64,000 bases of DNA from Aliivibrio_A sp016764915 (GCA_965224595.1 OZ245058.1:372001-436000), one strand, 5' to 3'. Shown: positions 34,735 through 44,073, numbered from the stretch's first letter. The notes: generated by a model not told the origin, from the letters alone. Program-made: numbers and translations.

Positions 34735-35501
34735 TGGTTATGGACTCCGTTGAGACAGAAATACCTCAGGTTGAAAAAGTGATATTAGAGATTGTCTACC
34801 AAGATGAATTCTTAGTTGCTGTGAATAAACCTGCTGGAATGTTAGTGCATCGCTCTTGGTTAGACAGACACGAAACCCTGTTTGTCATGCAGACATTGCG
34901 GGATCAAATTGGTCAACATGTTTTCCCCTTGCATCGTCTTGATCGCCCAACCTCAGGTGTGTTGTTTTTTGCACTTTCGAGTGAGGTTGCATCAAAAATG
35001 ATGCCTCTTTTTGCAGGGCGAGAGATTAAAAAAACCTATCATGCCATTGTCAGAGGTTGGATTACTGAAGCGGCAATATTGGATTATCCTCTGGTTACAG
35101 AGCAAGATCGGATAGCGGATAAAAAAGCGACCAAAGAGCCAGAAGCTAAAGAGGCGGTGACTGAATATAAACCGTTAGCTGAGGTAGAAGTCCCTTTTTC
35201 AACCGGACGCTTTCCAACCAGTCGTTATTCGTTGATTGAGATGAAACCACATACTGGCCGGAAACATCAATTGCGTCGACATATGCACCATTTAAGCCAC
35301 CCCATTATAGGGGATACTAGTCATGGTGATGGGCGACATAATCGACTTTTTCGTGAACACTATGACTGTCATCGTCTGATGCTCCATGCGTCTGAATTAA
35401 GCTTTACCCATCCGATCACAGGTCTACAAGTGACGATTAAGGCGGAGTTTGATGAGGTTTGGTTACGATTAATGTCAGCGTTTGAATGGCAGGTGGAATA
35501 A
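34734..35501 (+). CDS. truC: tRNA pseudouridine(65) synthase TruC
   Basis: Converts U65 of certain tRNAs to pseudouridine. 255 residues, RluA-type fold without an S4 domain. Catalytic Asp70 lies in FPLHRLDRPTSGVL; NKPAGMLVHRSW and KPHTGRKHQLRRHM are the other signature motifs. ATG 34734 overlaps the yqcC stop; a second ATG at 34740 is equally possible. Confidence 0.95.
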   Translation: MVMDSVETEIPQVEKVILEIVYQDEFLVAVNKPAGMLVHRSWLDRHETLFVMQTLRDQIGQHVFPLHRLDRPTSGVLFFALSSEVASKMMPLFAGREIKKTYHAIVRGWITEAAILDYPLVTEQDRIADKKATKEPEAKEAVTEYKPLAEVEVPFSTGRFPTSRYSLIEMKPHTGRKHQLRRHMHHLSHPIIGDTSHGDGRHNRLFREHYDCHRLMLHASELSFTHPITGLQVTIKAEFDEVWLRLMSAFEWQVE

Positions 35502-35547
35502 AAAACGTGAGTACAAAAGTTAGACAACATAACGAACTTTGTACTCA
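35500..35547 (-). terminator. Intrinsic terminator of yaeH
   Basis: Minus-strand stem TGAGTACAAAGTT / AACTTTTGTACTCA (35535-35547 with 35508-35521, one bulged A), then ACG and T6 (35505-35500). The truC stop codon lies in the same short region. Confidence 0.8.
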
Positions 35548-35554
35548 TATTCGG

Positions 35555-35935
35555 CTATTTTAGCTTCGCTAGATCCGCTTCAATTTCAGAAATTTTACTT
35601 GAAACCACTTTTTCCAGATGACGAAGGTCTATTAAGATTTTCTTTTTAATATCGACGGGAGTTGATGATTGACGGGTGATTTTATTTAACTCATCAATGA
35701 TCAAAGTAAGGTTACGGTTAATCTCTGTCACTTCTTTATATCTGCGATCACTGCTGCTCACTAATACATTTTTGCGTTGACGCGGGTACTTATATTTTAC
35801 ACTTTTCGCTAAAAAATCACCTTTCTCTTTAACAAAATAGATTTTTAAAATATCAGTTTGTGATTCTTGGCGAAGTGAATAACGTTCAATTTTCTCTGGT
35901 TCAGTTATGCCTAAACCTTTGAGGTGTGGATACAT
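35555..35935 (-). CDS. yaeH: UPF0325 protein YaeH
   Basis: A 126-residue protein closely matching E. coli YaeH: IERYSLRQESQTDILKIYF, KSVKYKYPRQRK, and IIDELNKI near the C-terminal DLRHLEKVVSSKISEIEADL. Function unknown. It lies downstream of glnD on the same strand, in the same neighbourhood as in E. coli. Confidence 0.95.
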   Translation of the reverse strand: MYPHLKGLGITEPEKIERYSLRQESQTDILKIYFVKEKGDFLAKSVKYKYPRQRKNVLVSSSDRRYKEVTEINRNLTLIIDELNKITRQSSTPVDIKKKILIDLRHLEKVVSSKISEIEADLAKLK

Positions 35936-36051
35936 AGAAACCCCATTGCTGTAATTGGAAGGTAAAATAAGTGTTACGAAAAATAACTTTAGCAGCAGAA
36001 GTTACTTGGTTATAGCCATTCTTTAAAACAAAGCAAAGAGTTGTGGAGAAG

Positions 36052-36082
36052 ATCGCTCTTATTCATCTAAATTAAGAGCGAT
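36052..36082 (-). terminator. Hairpin downstream of glnD
   Basis: A perfect 10-bp stem, ATCGCTCTTA / TAAGAGCGAT, with an 11-nt loop, 19 nt after the glnD stop. There is no U-run, so this is a 3'-end hairpin rather than a textbook terminator. Confidence 0.45.
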
Positions 36083-36100
36083 TATTTGAGGGCAATATTT

Positions 36101-38731
36101 TTAGTCTGAATCTTCAAGTTGCTGAATGTTTTTCAAAAGAGCAGATTGTAATTGGTCTTGTTGTTTTGTGGTTAAAGGCGTGCCTTGCTCAGAAGTTATA
36201 ATGAAGAGATCTTCTGCTCGCTCGCCGATGGTTGATATTTTTGCAGCGTGCAGATTAACGTTTAGTGATGACAGTGTGACACTGATGATGGTCAGCAATC
36301 CGGGTGTATCTAGTGCAACCAACTCTAATAACGTTCTTTTGCCCGTTTTGGTCGGCAGAAAATCAACTTTAGTTTTTACGTTAAAATGCTGCAGGTTTCT
36401 AGGGGTTCTGCGTATTCGTATTTCAGGCGCACACTCTTGCTCTAAAATATGGGTTAGCTGCTCAACAATTTGGCTATGACGGTCCATATCAATGAGCTGA
36501 TTTTTATGATCGAGAATGATAAACGTATCTAACGAATAGCCATCCTTACTGGTCATTATTTGAGCATTTAAAATGGTGAAATTACGGCGATCTAACTCAG
36601 CCACAACCGTAGCAAAAAGTTTTGGTTTATCTTTACTGTAAACAAACAGTTCAGTGCCACCTCTTGCCGATTCATTACTAATTAAAACCTGTGTCTTGTT
36701 ATTATTATTCTTAAGTAAATAAGAGGTATGCCAAGTGATCTGTTTTGGCGTGTGTCTTAAAAAATAATCGGCTTTGAATCTACGCCATAACAATTCGATC
36801 TCTCTTGGGGCAAAGTTCTCACTGCGCAGTTGAGCAGAGGCGATAAACTGATTATGGCGAATACGCTCACGGAGATCGGGTGGATTTTCTAAACCGCGTC
36901 TGAGGGCACGTTGAGTCGAATAATAGAGCTCTGCAATTAATGTTCTCTTCCAACTGTTCCATAAATTGGGATTGGTAGCACAGATATCGGCCACAGTTAG
37001 GCAGACGAGGTAGTCTAAGCAGTCCTCTTCACGAACGATTTTTGCAAATTCAGTAATGACTTCAGGGTCATAAATATCTCGTCGTTGGGCTGTCACTGAC
37101 ATTAGAAGGTGATTTTTGACTAACCACGATACCAGTTTAGCTTCAGGTTTAGAGAAGCCGTGATCAAGACAAAACTCCAGTGCATCAACAGCGCCAATTT
37201 TAGAATGATCGCCGCCACGACCTTTTCCTATATCATGAAAAATAGCCGCAATCAGTAACAGTTCCTTTTTGATGATTTTAGGGTAAACATCGCAACAGAT
37301 GGGATGAAGCTCTTTATATTCGACATGTGAGAACTTATTGATGTGGTTAAGTAAACGCATGCTGTGTTCGTCAACGGTATAGACATGAAATAGATCAAAC
37401 TGCATCTGTCCGACAATTTGACTCCATTGTGGAAGATAAGCGGGAAGTACGCCTAATTTGTGCATTAAATTGAACGCCTTGACCAGCGCATTGGGATGAC
37501 GAAGCAAGGCTACAAATTTCTCTTTGGCTTCGGGGATTTCACACAAAAATTTATTCAGACGCCTGCGAGCGGTTCTTAGTTGCCTCAGTGTTGGTGGATT
37601 TACCCCTTCAATCGCTGAGTTGTTAGCAATATGAAGAAACATATCAAGAATACTTTCAGGTCTGGCTTGAAACAGTGCGGGTTTTCTCGCTTCGATTAAG
37701 CTTCCTCTTACCTGGAAATCGTCATCAATAATAACCGCGGCAGGCTCCTCACCTTTATGTAAAATAGCTTGGTCAAAGAGTTTTAATAACATGGTATTGA
37801 GTTCAGTGACTCGCCTTAGCGTGCGATAGAACTCTTTCATCATCCGTTCAACGCCACGATTTCCGTGATCAACAATGCCTAAATGTTCAGCGACCTGAGC
37901 TTGATGACCAAAAGTAAGACGGTTGTCGTAACGTTTTAATTCAAGGTGAAGTGCAAAACGGACTCGCCATAAATAATTTTGGCACTCAACTAACTCTCGA
38001 AATTCAGCATCGGTTAAAAAGCCATAAACGCTCATCTCATGTAAGGAGGTTGCGCCAAAGTGGCGGCGAGCTACCCAACTTAGGGTGTGAATATCCCGTA
38101 AACCACCTGGGGTAGATTTAATATCGGGTTCTAAGTTATAAGCCGTATCATGAAAGCGAGCATGTCGTTCACGTTGCTCTGATAACTTGGCTTGATAGAA
38201 AGCTTCACTGGGCCAAAAAAGCGGTGATACAATCACTTGTTGTAGCTGCTCAAAGGTCTCTGCACAACCGTATAACAGTCTGGACTCTTGTAAGTTTGTA
38301 GCGACAGTGATGTCATCTTTACCAATATCAAAACATTGCTTGACGGTTCTGACACTGTGGCCAACTTCTAAACGAAGATCCCACAAAAAGGTGAGAAATT
38401 CACTGACTACCTCACCGTTTTTAGTGGTTAATGGTGATTCAGATAAGATAAGTAGGTCAATGTCGGATAAGGGATGAAGCTCCTCTCTACCATAACCACC
38501 TACCGCTACTAATGAGAGCTTGATGGTTGTATCGAGTTTGTAGTGAGCCCAAAGGCGTCTGAGGAGGTTATCAATATACTGTGAACGTTCTAGAACTAGG
38601 CTCGCGACTGGATAATGTTGAATAAACTGCTGTTTTTGCTGTTCTGCAAAAATAGACAGTTGTTCACGAACAAAAAAAGAAGTGATCTGTTCACTGCTTA
38701 ATTCATTAGGGGGAATGAGAGCGTTAAGCAT
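36101..38731 (-). CDS. glnD: Bifunctional uridylyltransferase/uridylyl-removing enzyme GlnD
   Basis: Senses glutamine and adds or removes UMP on PII proteins. 876 residues: nucleotidyltransferase domain (VGGYGREELHPLSDIDLLIL, metal Asp90 and Asp92), an HD uridylyl-removing domain (FHDIGKGRGGDHS, about 495) and two C-terminal ACT domains (about 690 and 803) that bind glutamine. ATG 38731 has AAGGA upstream. Its likely partner GlnB is at 61130. The gene lies 85 nt downstream of map on the same strand. Confidence 0.97.
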   Translation of the reverse strand: MLNALIPPNELSSEQITSFFVREQLSIFAEQQKQQFIQHYPVASLVLERSQYIDNLLRRLWAHYKLDTTIKLSLVAVGGYGREELHPLSDIDLLILSESPLTTKNGEVVSEFLTFLWDLRLEVGHSVRTVKQCFDIGKDDITVATNLQESRLLYGCAETFEQLQQVIVSPLFWPSEAFYQAKLSEQRERHARFHDTAYNLEPDIKSTPGGLRDIHTLSWVARRHFGATSLHEMSVYGFLTDAEFRELVECQNYLWRVRFALHLELKRYDNRLTFGHQAQVAEHLGIVDHGNRGVERMMKEFYRTLRRVTELNTMLLKLFDQAILHKGEEPAAVIIDDDFQVRGSLIEARKPALFQARPESILDMFLHIANNSAIEGVNPPTLRQLRTARRRLNKFLCEIPEAKEKFVALLRHPNALVKAFNLMHKLGVLPAYLPQWSQIVGQMQFDLFHVYTVDEHSMRLLNHINKFSHVEYKELHPICCDVYPKIIKKELLLIAAIFHDIGKGRGGDHSKIGAVDALEFCLDHGFSKPEAKLVSWLVKNHLLMSVTAQRRDIYDPEVITEFAKIVREEDCLDYLVCLTVADICATNPNLWNSWKRTLIAELYYSTQRALRRGLENPPDLRERIRHNQFIASAQLRSENFAPREIELLWRRFKADYFLRHTPKQITWHTSYLLKNNNNKTQVLISNESARGGTELFVYSKDKPKLFATVVAELDRRNFTILNAQIMTSKDGYSLDTFIILDHKNQLIDMDRHSQIVEQLTHILEQECAPEIRIRRTPRNLQHFNVKTKVDFLPTKTGKRTLLELVALDTPGLLTIISVTLSSLNVNLHAAKISTIGERAEDLFIITSEQGTPLTTKQQDQLQSALLKNIQQLEDSD

Positions 38732-38816
38732 GGCGTTCCTTGCAGCTTATTGAGATCAAGATAATTGAGCAACTCGGCGATTAATACCGAACTGCTCGAC
38801 TGGTGTAATGCAGAGT

Positions 38817-39695
38817 TTACTTATTATTAAAAAACCTCGGTATGTGTTCATCTGAACGCAGTGTTAAGACTTCACAACCATTTTTTGTTACCAGAAGAGT
38901 ATGCTCCCATTGTGCCGTGTTCTTGCCATCAACGGTATAGACAGTCCAGCTATCTTCTTCATCAACGACACAACCGAATTTACCAGCATTGATCATGGGT
39001 TCGATGGTAAAACACATTCCCTCTTTAAGGATGGTTTTATCATTGTTTTTGTAGTGAACGACTTGAGGGTCTTCATGGAATCCTTTACCAATACCATGAC
39101 CACAAAAATCTCGAACAATGGAGTATTTATTCTTAGGATTTTTTTTGTTGTTATTTTTGATGTGTTTTTCAATTGCGGTGCCAATATCACCAAGTCGAGC
39201 ACCAGGGCGCACTTTGCGCATACCGACGTAGAGAGATTCTTGAGCGACGCTGCATAAACGACTGTTAGGTTGAGAAACATCGCCAACAAGAAACATTTTT
39301 GAGGAGTCTCCGTGGTAACCCACAGGTCGAGTATCTAAGTTAGCATTAGGGTCATCAGGAATAATAACAGTAATATCTACGTTCAGAATATCGCCACTTT
39401 TTAATACCGCTGGTTTTACTTCACCAGAGGAGCCTTTCTCATCCGCTGACGCCGGGATACCATGACAGACAACGTGGTTGATCGATGTACAGATCGCCTT
39501 GGTAAAGCCATGATAATTTAATGGCGCAGAATAGGCGTTATTATGACGGGAAAAGTCATCACAAATTGTATTGAGTTCTTCGGTAGTTACACCGACAACA
39601 ATATAAGATTCAATCATCTCTAATACTTCAGCGGCAAGTTTGCCAGCCAGTCGCATTTTTTCTATCTCTTCAGCGGTTTTTATTATTACACTCAT
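38817..39695 (-). CDS. map: Methionine aminopeptidase, type I
   Basis: Removes the N-terminal Met from nascent proteins. 292 residues. Metal ligands and active site: His79 (NHVVCHGIP), Asp107 (NVDITV), Asp130 (YHGDSSKMF), His200 (CGHGIGKGFHEDP), Glu232 (FTIEPMINAG) and Glu in QWEHTLLV. It is about 28 residues longer than E. coli Map owing to three insertions (about 82-97, 112-125, 181-190). ATG 39695 gives the family N-terminus; the longer in-frame reading into the rpsB promoter region is not coding. It is divergent from rpsB, as in E. coli. Confidence 0.96.
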   Translation of the reverse strand: MSVIIKTAEEIEKMRLAGKLAAEVLEMIESYIVVGVTTEELNTICDDFSRHNNAYSAPLNYHGFTKAICTSINHVVCHGIPASADEKGSSGEVKPAVLKSGDILNVDITVIIPDDPNANLDTRPVGYHGDSSKMFLVGDVSQPNSRLCSVAQESLYVGMRKVRPGARLGDIGTAIEKHIKNNNKKNPKNKYSIVRDFCGHGIGKGFHEDPQVVHYKNNDKTILKEGMCFTIEPMINAGKFGCVVDEEDSWTVYTVDGKNTAQWEHTLLVTKNGCEVLTLRSDEHIPRFFNNK

Positions 39696-39810
39696 TATCT
39701 CTACTCTACTAACCACAGGTATGGAATCAAACCATGTTACCAGTGACGAAGCAATGAGGAAACTCCAGAGTAAAAAATGATGAAAACAGTGGCTATTGAT
39801 GACTGTTTTA

Positions 39811-39826
39811 TGGTATAAAGCGCGCC
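39811..39826 (+). promoter_or_regulatory. rpsB promoter (extended -10, GC discriminator)
   Basis: TGG-TATAAA (39811-39819) is an extended -10, followed by GCGCGCC, a GC-rich discriminator typical of stringently controlled ribosomal promoters. No good -35 is present, as expected for an extended -10 promoter. The start would be near 39826. Confidence 0.65.
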
Positions 39827-39985
39827 GGATCCATGATCTTTGGATTGTGCATTCGAACACAAATTACTTTAAATCACACACATTCCGACACATGTTCCGG
39901 GGTGCCGTACGGCCTGATTAATATCAAGCTAATAAGGTCGGTGACATGGGGAGTGTGGAGGCCTAACCCCATAGAGGAATTATCA
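39826..39985 (+). promoter_or_regulatory. rpsB structured leader (S2 autoregulation)
   Basis: A 160-nt untranslated leader upstream of rpsB. Its 3' part contains CATGGGG ... CCCCAT (39945-39951 with about 39967-39972) around GTGGAGGC, and an upstream GGGGTGCCGTACGGCC segment. Autogenous repression by S2 through the rpsB 5' UTR is established in gammaproteobacteria; that this leader does the same is inferred from position and fold. Confidence 0.55.
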
Positions 39986-40717
39986 ATGGCTACTATATCA
40001 ATGCGCGACATGCTTCAAGCTGGTGTACACTTCGGTCACCAAACTCGTTACTGGAATCCAAAAATGAAGCCATTCATTTTCGGTTCACGTAATAAGGTTC
40101 ATATCATCAACTTAGAATCTACTGTTCCAATGTTCAACGAAGCACTAGCTGAGTTAGGCAAAATTGGTTCACGTAAAGGTAAGGTTCTTTTTGTTGGAAC
40201 TAAGCGTGCCGCATCTGAAGCTGTTAAAGAAGCTGCAATCGAGTGCAATCAGTACTACGTTAACAACCGTTGGTTGGGTGGTATGCTGACTAACTACAAA
40301 ACTGTACGTCAGTCAATCAAACGTTTGAAAGAGTATGAAGCACAGTCTCAAGATGGCACTTTCGAAAAAATCACTAAGAAAGAAGCGCTAATGCGTACTC
40401 GTTCTATGGAAAAACTAGAGCGTTCTCTAGGCGGAATCAAGAACATGGGTGGTCTTCCAGACGCACTTTTTGTTATTGATGCTGATCACGAACATATTGC
40501 GATTAAAGAAGCAAACAATCTAGGTATTCCAGTATTTGCTATTGTTGATACTAACTCAGACCCAGATGGCGTTGACTACGTTATCCCTGGTAACGATGAC
40601 GCAATTCGCGCTATCAAACTTTACCTAGCCACTGTTGGCCAAGCTGTAACTGAAGGTCGTAACCAAGATCTAGTAGTTCAAGCTGAGCAAGACGGTTTCG
40701 TAGAAGAAGCTAAATAA
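39986..40717 (+). CDS. rpsB: 30S ribosomal protein S2
   Basis: 243 residues. The N-terminus ATISMRDMLQAGVHFGHQTR and the NRWLGGMLTNYKTVRQSI motif are S2 signatures. ATG 39986 with GAGG 8 nt upstream. It is the first gene of the rpsB-tsf transcript; a GC-rich hairpin in the 135-nt gap to tsf probably reduces read-through. Confidence 0.99.
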   Translation: MATISMRDMLQAGVHFGHQTRYWNPKMKPFIFGSRNKVHIINLESTVPMFNEALAELGKIGSRKGKVLFVGTKRAASEAVKEAAIECNQYYVNNRWLGGMLTNYKTVRQSIKRLKEYEAQSQDGTFEKITKKEALMRTRSMEKLERSLGGIKNMGGLPDALFVIDADHEHIAIKEANNLGIPVFAIVDTNSDPDGVDYVIPGNDDAIRAIKLYLATVGQAVTEGRNQDLVVQAEQDGFVEEAK

Positions 40718-40788
40718 TTTTACTAAGTGAAATTATTTAGTTCGCTCCTGGTGAGTCTCTTAACTTTATAAGTTAAGCATAGTTAGCA

Positions 40789-40816
40789 GGGGCCGGTATT
40801 CTGGCCCCTTATTTTT
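40789..40816 (+). terminator. Attenuating terminator between rpsB and tsf
   Basis: Stem GGGGCC / GGCCCC (40789-40794 with 40803-40808), an 8-nt loop, then TTATTTTT. As in E. coli it probably lets part of the transcripts continue into tsf. Confidence 0.75.
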
Positions 40817-40852
40817 AATTTTCCATTCAGTGGAATTATCGAGGATTAAACA

Positions 40853-41701
40853 ATGGCAACTGTTACTGCTGCTCTAGTTAAAGAACTGCGCGAACGTACT
40901 AGCGCAGGCATGATGGATTGTAAGAAAGCGCTTGTTGAAGCGAATGCTGATATTGAATTAGCAATCGAAAACATGCGTAAAAGTGGCGCGGCTAAAGCAG
41001 CTAAAAAAGCGGGTCGTGTTGCAGCTGAAGGAATCATCTTAATTAAAGAATCTGCAGGTGTTGCTGCTATTCTTGAAATTAACTGTGAAACAGATTTCGT
41101 TGCAAAAGATGCTAGTTTCCTTGCATTTGCAAACGAAGTTGCTGAAACAGCATTGGCTGAAAAACTAGACGCAGCTGCACTTCAAGCTAAATTTGAAGAA
41201 CAACGTGCTGCACTAGTAGCTAAAATCGGTGAGAACATGAGCATTCGCCGTGTTGAATTCATCGAAGGCGATGTGGTTGGTTCTTACCGTCACGGTGAGC
41301 GTATTGGTGTTGTTGTTGCTGCTTCTGGCGCAGACGCTGAAACTATCAAGCACATTGCAATGCACATTGCAGCATCTAAGCCTGAGTATGTTACTCCTGA
41401 TGATGTACCTGCTGATGTTGTTGAAAAAGAAAAACAAATTCAAATCGAAATCGCTATTCAGTCAGGTAAGCCTGCTGAAATTGCAGAGAAAATGGTTATT
41501 GGCCGTATGAAGAAATTCACTGGCGAAGTTTCTCTGACTGGTCAAGCGTTCGTAATGGACCCTTCTCAAACTGTTGGCCAAATGCTTAAAGCTAAAGGTG
41601 CTTCAGTAACTAACTTTATCCGTCTAGAAGTGGGTGAAGGTATTGAGAAAGTGGCTGAAATGAGCTTTGCAGACGAAGTTGCATTAGTTCAAAAAGGTTA
41701 A
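40853..41701 (+). CDS. tsf: Elongation factor Ts
   Basis: Guanine-nucleotide exchange factor for EF-Tu, 282 residues, the standard length. N-terminal UBA-like domain (VKELRERTSAGMMDCKKAL) and the NCETDFVAKD motif that contacts EF-Tu. ATG 40853 with GAGG 8 nt upstream. A terminator-like hairpin follows. Confidence 0.99.
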   Translation: MATVTAALVKELRERTSAGMMDCKKALVEANADIELAIENMRKSGAAKAAKKAGRVAAEGIILIKESAGVAAILEINCETDFVAKDASFLAFANEVAETALAEKLDAAALQAKFEEQRAALVAKIGENMSIRRVEFIEGDVVGSYRHGERIGVVVAASGADAETIKHIAMHIAASKPEYVTPDDVPADVVEKEKQIQIEIAIQSGKPAEIAEKMVIGRMKKFTGEVSLTGQAFVMDPSQTVGQMLKAKGASVTNFIRLEVGEGIEKVAEMSFADEVALVQKG

Positions 41702-41724
41702 TCCTAACTGTTAGGATAACATTA

Positions 41725-41755
41725 AGGACCGTGGCCAAGGCTGCGGTCTTTTTAT
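41725..41755 (+). terminator. Terminator after tsf
   Basis: Stem AGGACCG / CGGTCTT (41725-41731 with 41744-41750) with one G-U pair, an inner GCC/GGC helix, and T5. Confidence 0.82.
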
Positions 41756-41792
41756 AATTATCAATAAACAAATCTCTTTGAAAGGTAAATTC

Positions 41793-42524
41793 ATGACGAC
41801 TAACCCAAAGCCGACTTATCAACGTATTTTGCTTAAACTTAGTGGCGAGGCCCTTCAAGGAAATGAAGGCTTTGGCATCGACGCAACCATTCTTGATCGC
41901 ATGGCTCAAGAGATAAAAGAGTTAGTTGAACTTGGTGTTCAAGTTGGTGTCGTGATTGGTGGCGGAAACTTATTTCGTGGTGCCGGACTGGCTAAAGCAG
42001 GAATGAACAGAGTCGTGGGTGACCACATGGGGATGCTAGCAACGGTAATGAATGGCCTTGCGATGCGTGATGCGCTACATCGTGCTTATGTAAATGCACG
42101 AGTGATGTCCGCAATTCCTCTAAAGGGTGTGTGTGATGACTATAATTGGGCTAATGCGATAAGCCAGTTACGTGATGGCCGAGTGGTGATATTCGCAGCG
42201 GGAACGGGAAACCCTTTCTTTACGACTGACTCAGCAGCCTGTTTACGAGGCATTGAAATTGAAGCAGATATCGTGCTAAAAGCAACGAAAGTAGATGGTG
42301 TCTTTGATTGCGATCCTGTCGCTAACCCAGAAGCCAAACTTTATGATAAGCTTAGTTATAATACGATTTTAGAAAAAGAATTAAAAGTCATGGATTTAGC
42401 GGCATTTACGCTAGCACGTGATCATAACATGCCAATTCGCGTATTCAATATGAATAAACCAGGTTCGCTTCGCCGTGTTGTTTTAGGTGAAGATGAAGGT
42501 ACATTAATTTCTGATTGTGATTGA
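41793..42524 (+). CDS. pyrH: UMP kinase PyrH
   Basis: Phosphorylates UMP to UDP; a hexameric amino acid kinase-family enzyme regulated by GTP and UTP. 243 residues. RILLKLSGEALQG, VGVVIGGGNLFRG and FAAGTGNPFFTTDSAA are diagnostic. ATG 41793 follows AAAGGT; a TTG 15 nt upstream is in frame but is not needed. It precedes frr by 41 nt. Confidence 0.98.
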   Translation: MTTNPKPTYQRILLKLSGEALQGNEGFGIDATILDRMAQEIKELVELGVQVGVVIGGGNLFRGAGLAKAGMNRVVGDHMGMLATVMNGLAMRDALHRAYVNARVMSAIPLKGVCDDYNWANAISQLRDGRVVIFAAGTGNPFFTTDSAACLRGIEIEADIVLKATKVDGVFDCDPVANPEAKLYDKLSYNTILEKELKVMDLAAFTLARDHNMPIRVFNMNKPGSLRRVVLGEDEGTLISDCD

Positions 42525-42565
42525 TCGCCACCGGCTAATGATAAACGAATATATAGGATGATATT

Positions 42566-43123
42566 GTGATTAACGAAATCAAAAATGACGCTGAAGAGCG
42601 TATGGAAAAAAGCGTAGAAGCACTAAAAAGTAACCTTGCAAAAATCAGAACGGGTCGAGCACATCCAAGCTTGTTACAAGGTTTGACTGTTGAATATTAC
42701 GGTGCATCGACGCCAATTAATCAAGTCGCTAATATTATAGCGGAAGATTCTCGTACTCTCGCCATTACTGTTTTTGATAAAGAGTTAGCTAAAGCGGTAG
42801 AAAAAGCAATAATGAAATCGAGCTTAGGTTTGAATCCGATGACTGCGGGAACGGTTATTCGTGTTCCACTTCCGGCATTAACAGAAGAGCGTCGTCGCGA
42901 GTTTGTGAAAATTGTTCGTGGAGAAGCAGAAGGCGGACGTGTTGCTATTCGTAACATTCGACGTGATGCTAACGGTGATGTAAAAGCACTTCTTAAAGAG
43001 AAAGAGATCTCTGAAGATGATGATCATCGCGCTCAAGAGGAGATTCAAAAATTAACAGATGCAGCTGTTAAGTTAGTGGACTCTCTACTAGAAGTGAAAG
43101 AAAAAGAGTTAATGGAAGTTTAA
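42566..43123 (+). CDS. frr: Ribosome recycling factor
   Basis: Splits post-termination ribosomes with EF-G. 185 residues, the usual length. MEKSVEALKSNLAKIRTGRA and PLPALTEERRREFVKIVRGE are family signatures. The start is GTG 42566 with AGGA 7 nt upstream, agreeing with the usual N-terminus (MINEIKNDAEERM). Confidence 0.98.
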   Translation: MINEIKNDAEERMEKSVEALKSNLAKIRTGRAHPSLLQGLTVEYYGASTPINQVANIIAEDSRTLAITVFDKELAKAVEKAIMKSSLGLNPMTAGTVIRVPLPALTEERRREFVKIVRGEAEGGRVAIRNIRRDANGDVKALLKEKEISEDDDHRAQEEIQKLTDAAVKLVDSLLEVKEKELMEV

Positions 43124-43147
43124 TTACCTCTACATTAATAAATGAAT

Positions 43148-43198
43148 AAGCGCTGAGTGATAATTGACGTAACGTCCACTGCGGCGCTTTTTATTTTT
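43148..43198 (+). terminator. Terminator/attenuator between frr and uppS
   Basis: Outer stem AAGCGC / GCGCTT (43148-43153 with 43184-43189), inner AGTG/CACT and GACGT/ACGTC helices, then a T-rich run (43188-43198). It ends only 18 nt before the uppS start. Confidence 0.75.
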
Positions 43199-43215
43199 GT
43201 AAAGGAAGGAGCAAC

Positions 43216-43986
43216 ATGTCTGATATAACTAATGAGTCTGCACTGAACTCACAGGCACTGCCAAAACACATAGCCATCATCATGGATGGAAATGGGCGAT
43301 GGGCCAAATCAAAAGGTAAAGCGCGAGTTTTCGGCCACAAAGCTGGAGTTGAAGCCGTAAGAGGCACAATAGCTGCAGCCAATAAATTAGGAATTACAGC
43401 GATAACTCTTTTTGCTTTTAGTAGTGAAAACTGGCGCAGACCAGAAGAGGAAGTGACTTTGTTGATGGAGCTGTTTATGACAGTATTATCAAGAGAAGTA
43501 AAACGACTTCATAAAAATGGTATTCAACTGCGGGTTATTGGTGATAAGTCTCGATTCAGTTCTCGTTTACAGAAAAAAATTCAAGAAGCAGAAGAGTTAA
43601 CTCGCCATAATTCTGGGTTAATGTTGAATATTGCTGCCAATTATGGTGGTAAGTGGGACATTACTCAGGCAGTGAAATCCATTGCTGAAGAGATTAAAAC
43701 GGGCTCGATTGAGATTGACGACATCAATGAGTCATTAATATCTTCTCGTATTGAAATGGCCGATGAGCCGGATGTGGATCTTCTCATTAGAACCGGTGGA
43801 GAGTGTCGGATCAGTAATTTTGTGCTATGGAAGTTAGCCTATGCTGAGATGTATTTTTCTGAACAATTTTGGCCAGATTTTAATGAAGAGAGCCTAGTCT
43901 CTGCTGTCACTTGGTTTGTTAATCGTGAGCGTCGTTTTGGGTGTACAAGTGAACAAGTGCGAGCGCTAATGGAAAGGCCCTCGTAG
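43216..43986 (+). CDS. uppS: Undecaprenyl diphosphate synthase UppS (IspU)
   Basis: A cis-prenyltransferase that makes C55-PP, the lipid carrier for peptidoglycan and O-antigen. 256 residues. Catalytic Asp24 in IIMDGNGRWA, TLFAFSSENWRRP, and the RTGGECRISNFVLW signature near the C-terminus. ATG 43216 with AAGGAAGGAG upstream. First gene of the lipid/envelope part of the cluster. Confidence 0.97.
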   Translation: MSDITNESALNSQALPKHIAIIMDGNGRWAKSKGKARVFGHKAGVEAVRGTIAAANKLGITAITLFAFSSENWRRPEEEVTLLMELFMTVLSREVKRLHKNGIQLRVIGDKSRFSSRLQKKIQEAEELTRHNSGLMLNIAANYGGKWDITQAVKSIAEEIKTGSIEIDDINESLISSRIEMADEPDVDLLIRTGGECRISNFVLWKLAYAEMYFSEQFWPDFNEESLVSAVTWFVNRERRFGCTSEQVRALMERPS

Positions 43987-44026
43987 TAAACACTGTAAAT
44001 TTAACTAATATAATAATATGTATCAA

Positions 44027-44050
44027 ACTAACCTTAGCCTTCAGGTTAGT
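44027..44050 (+). other. Intergenic hairpin between uppS and cdsA
   Basis: A perfect 8-bp stem, ACTAACCT / AGGTTAGT, with an 8-nt loop and no U-run. It may stabilise or modulate the cdsA leader; function unknown. Confidence 0.45.
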
Positions 44051-44073
44051 GTATGACAGAGGACTGAGATAAT

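Noticed and set aside
38768..38800. Imperfect inverted repeat between map and glnD.
   Set aside because: Two central mismatches and no U-run; too weak to call a terminator.
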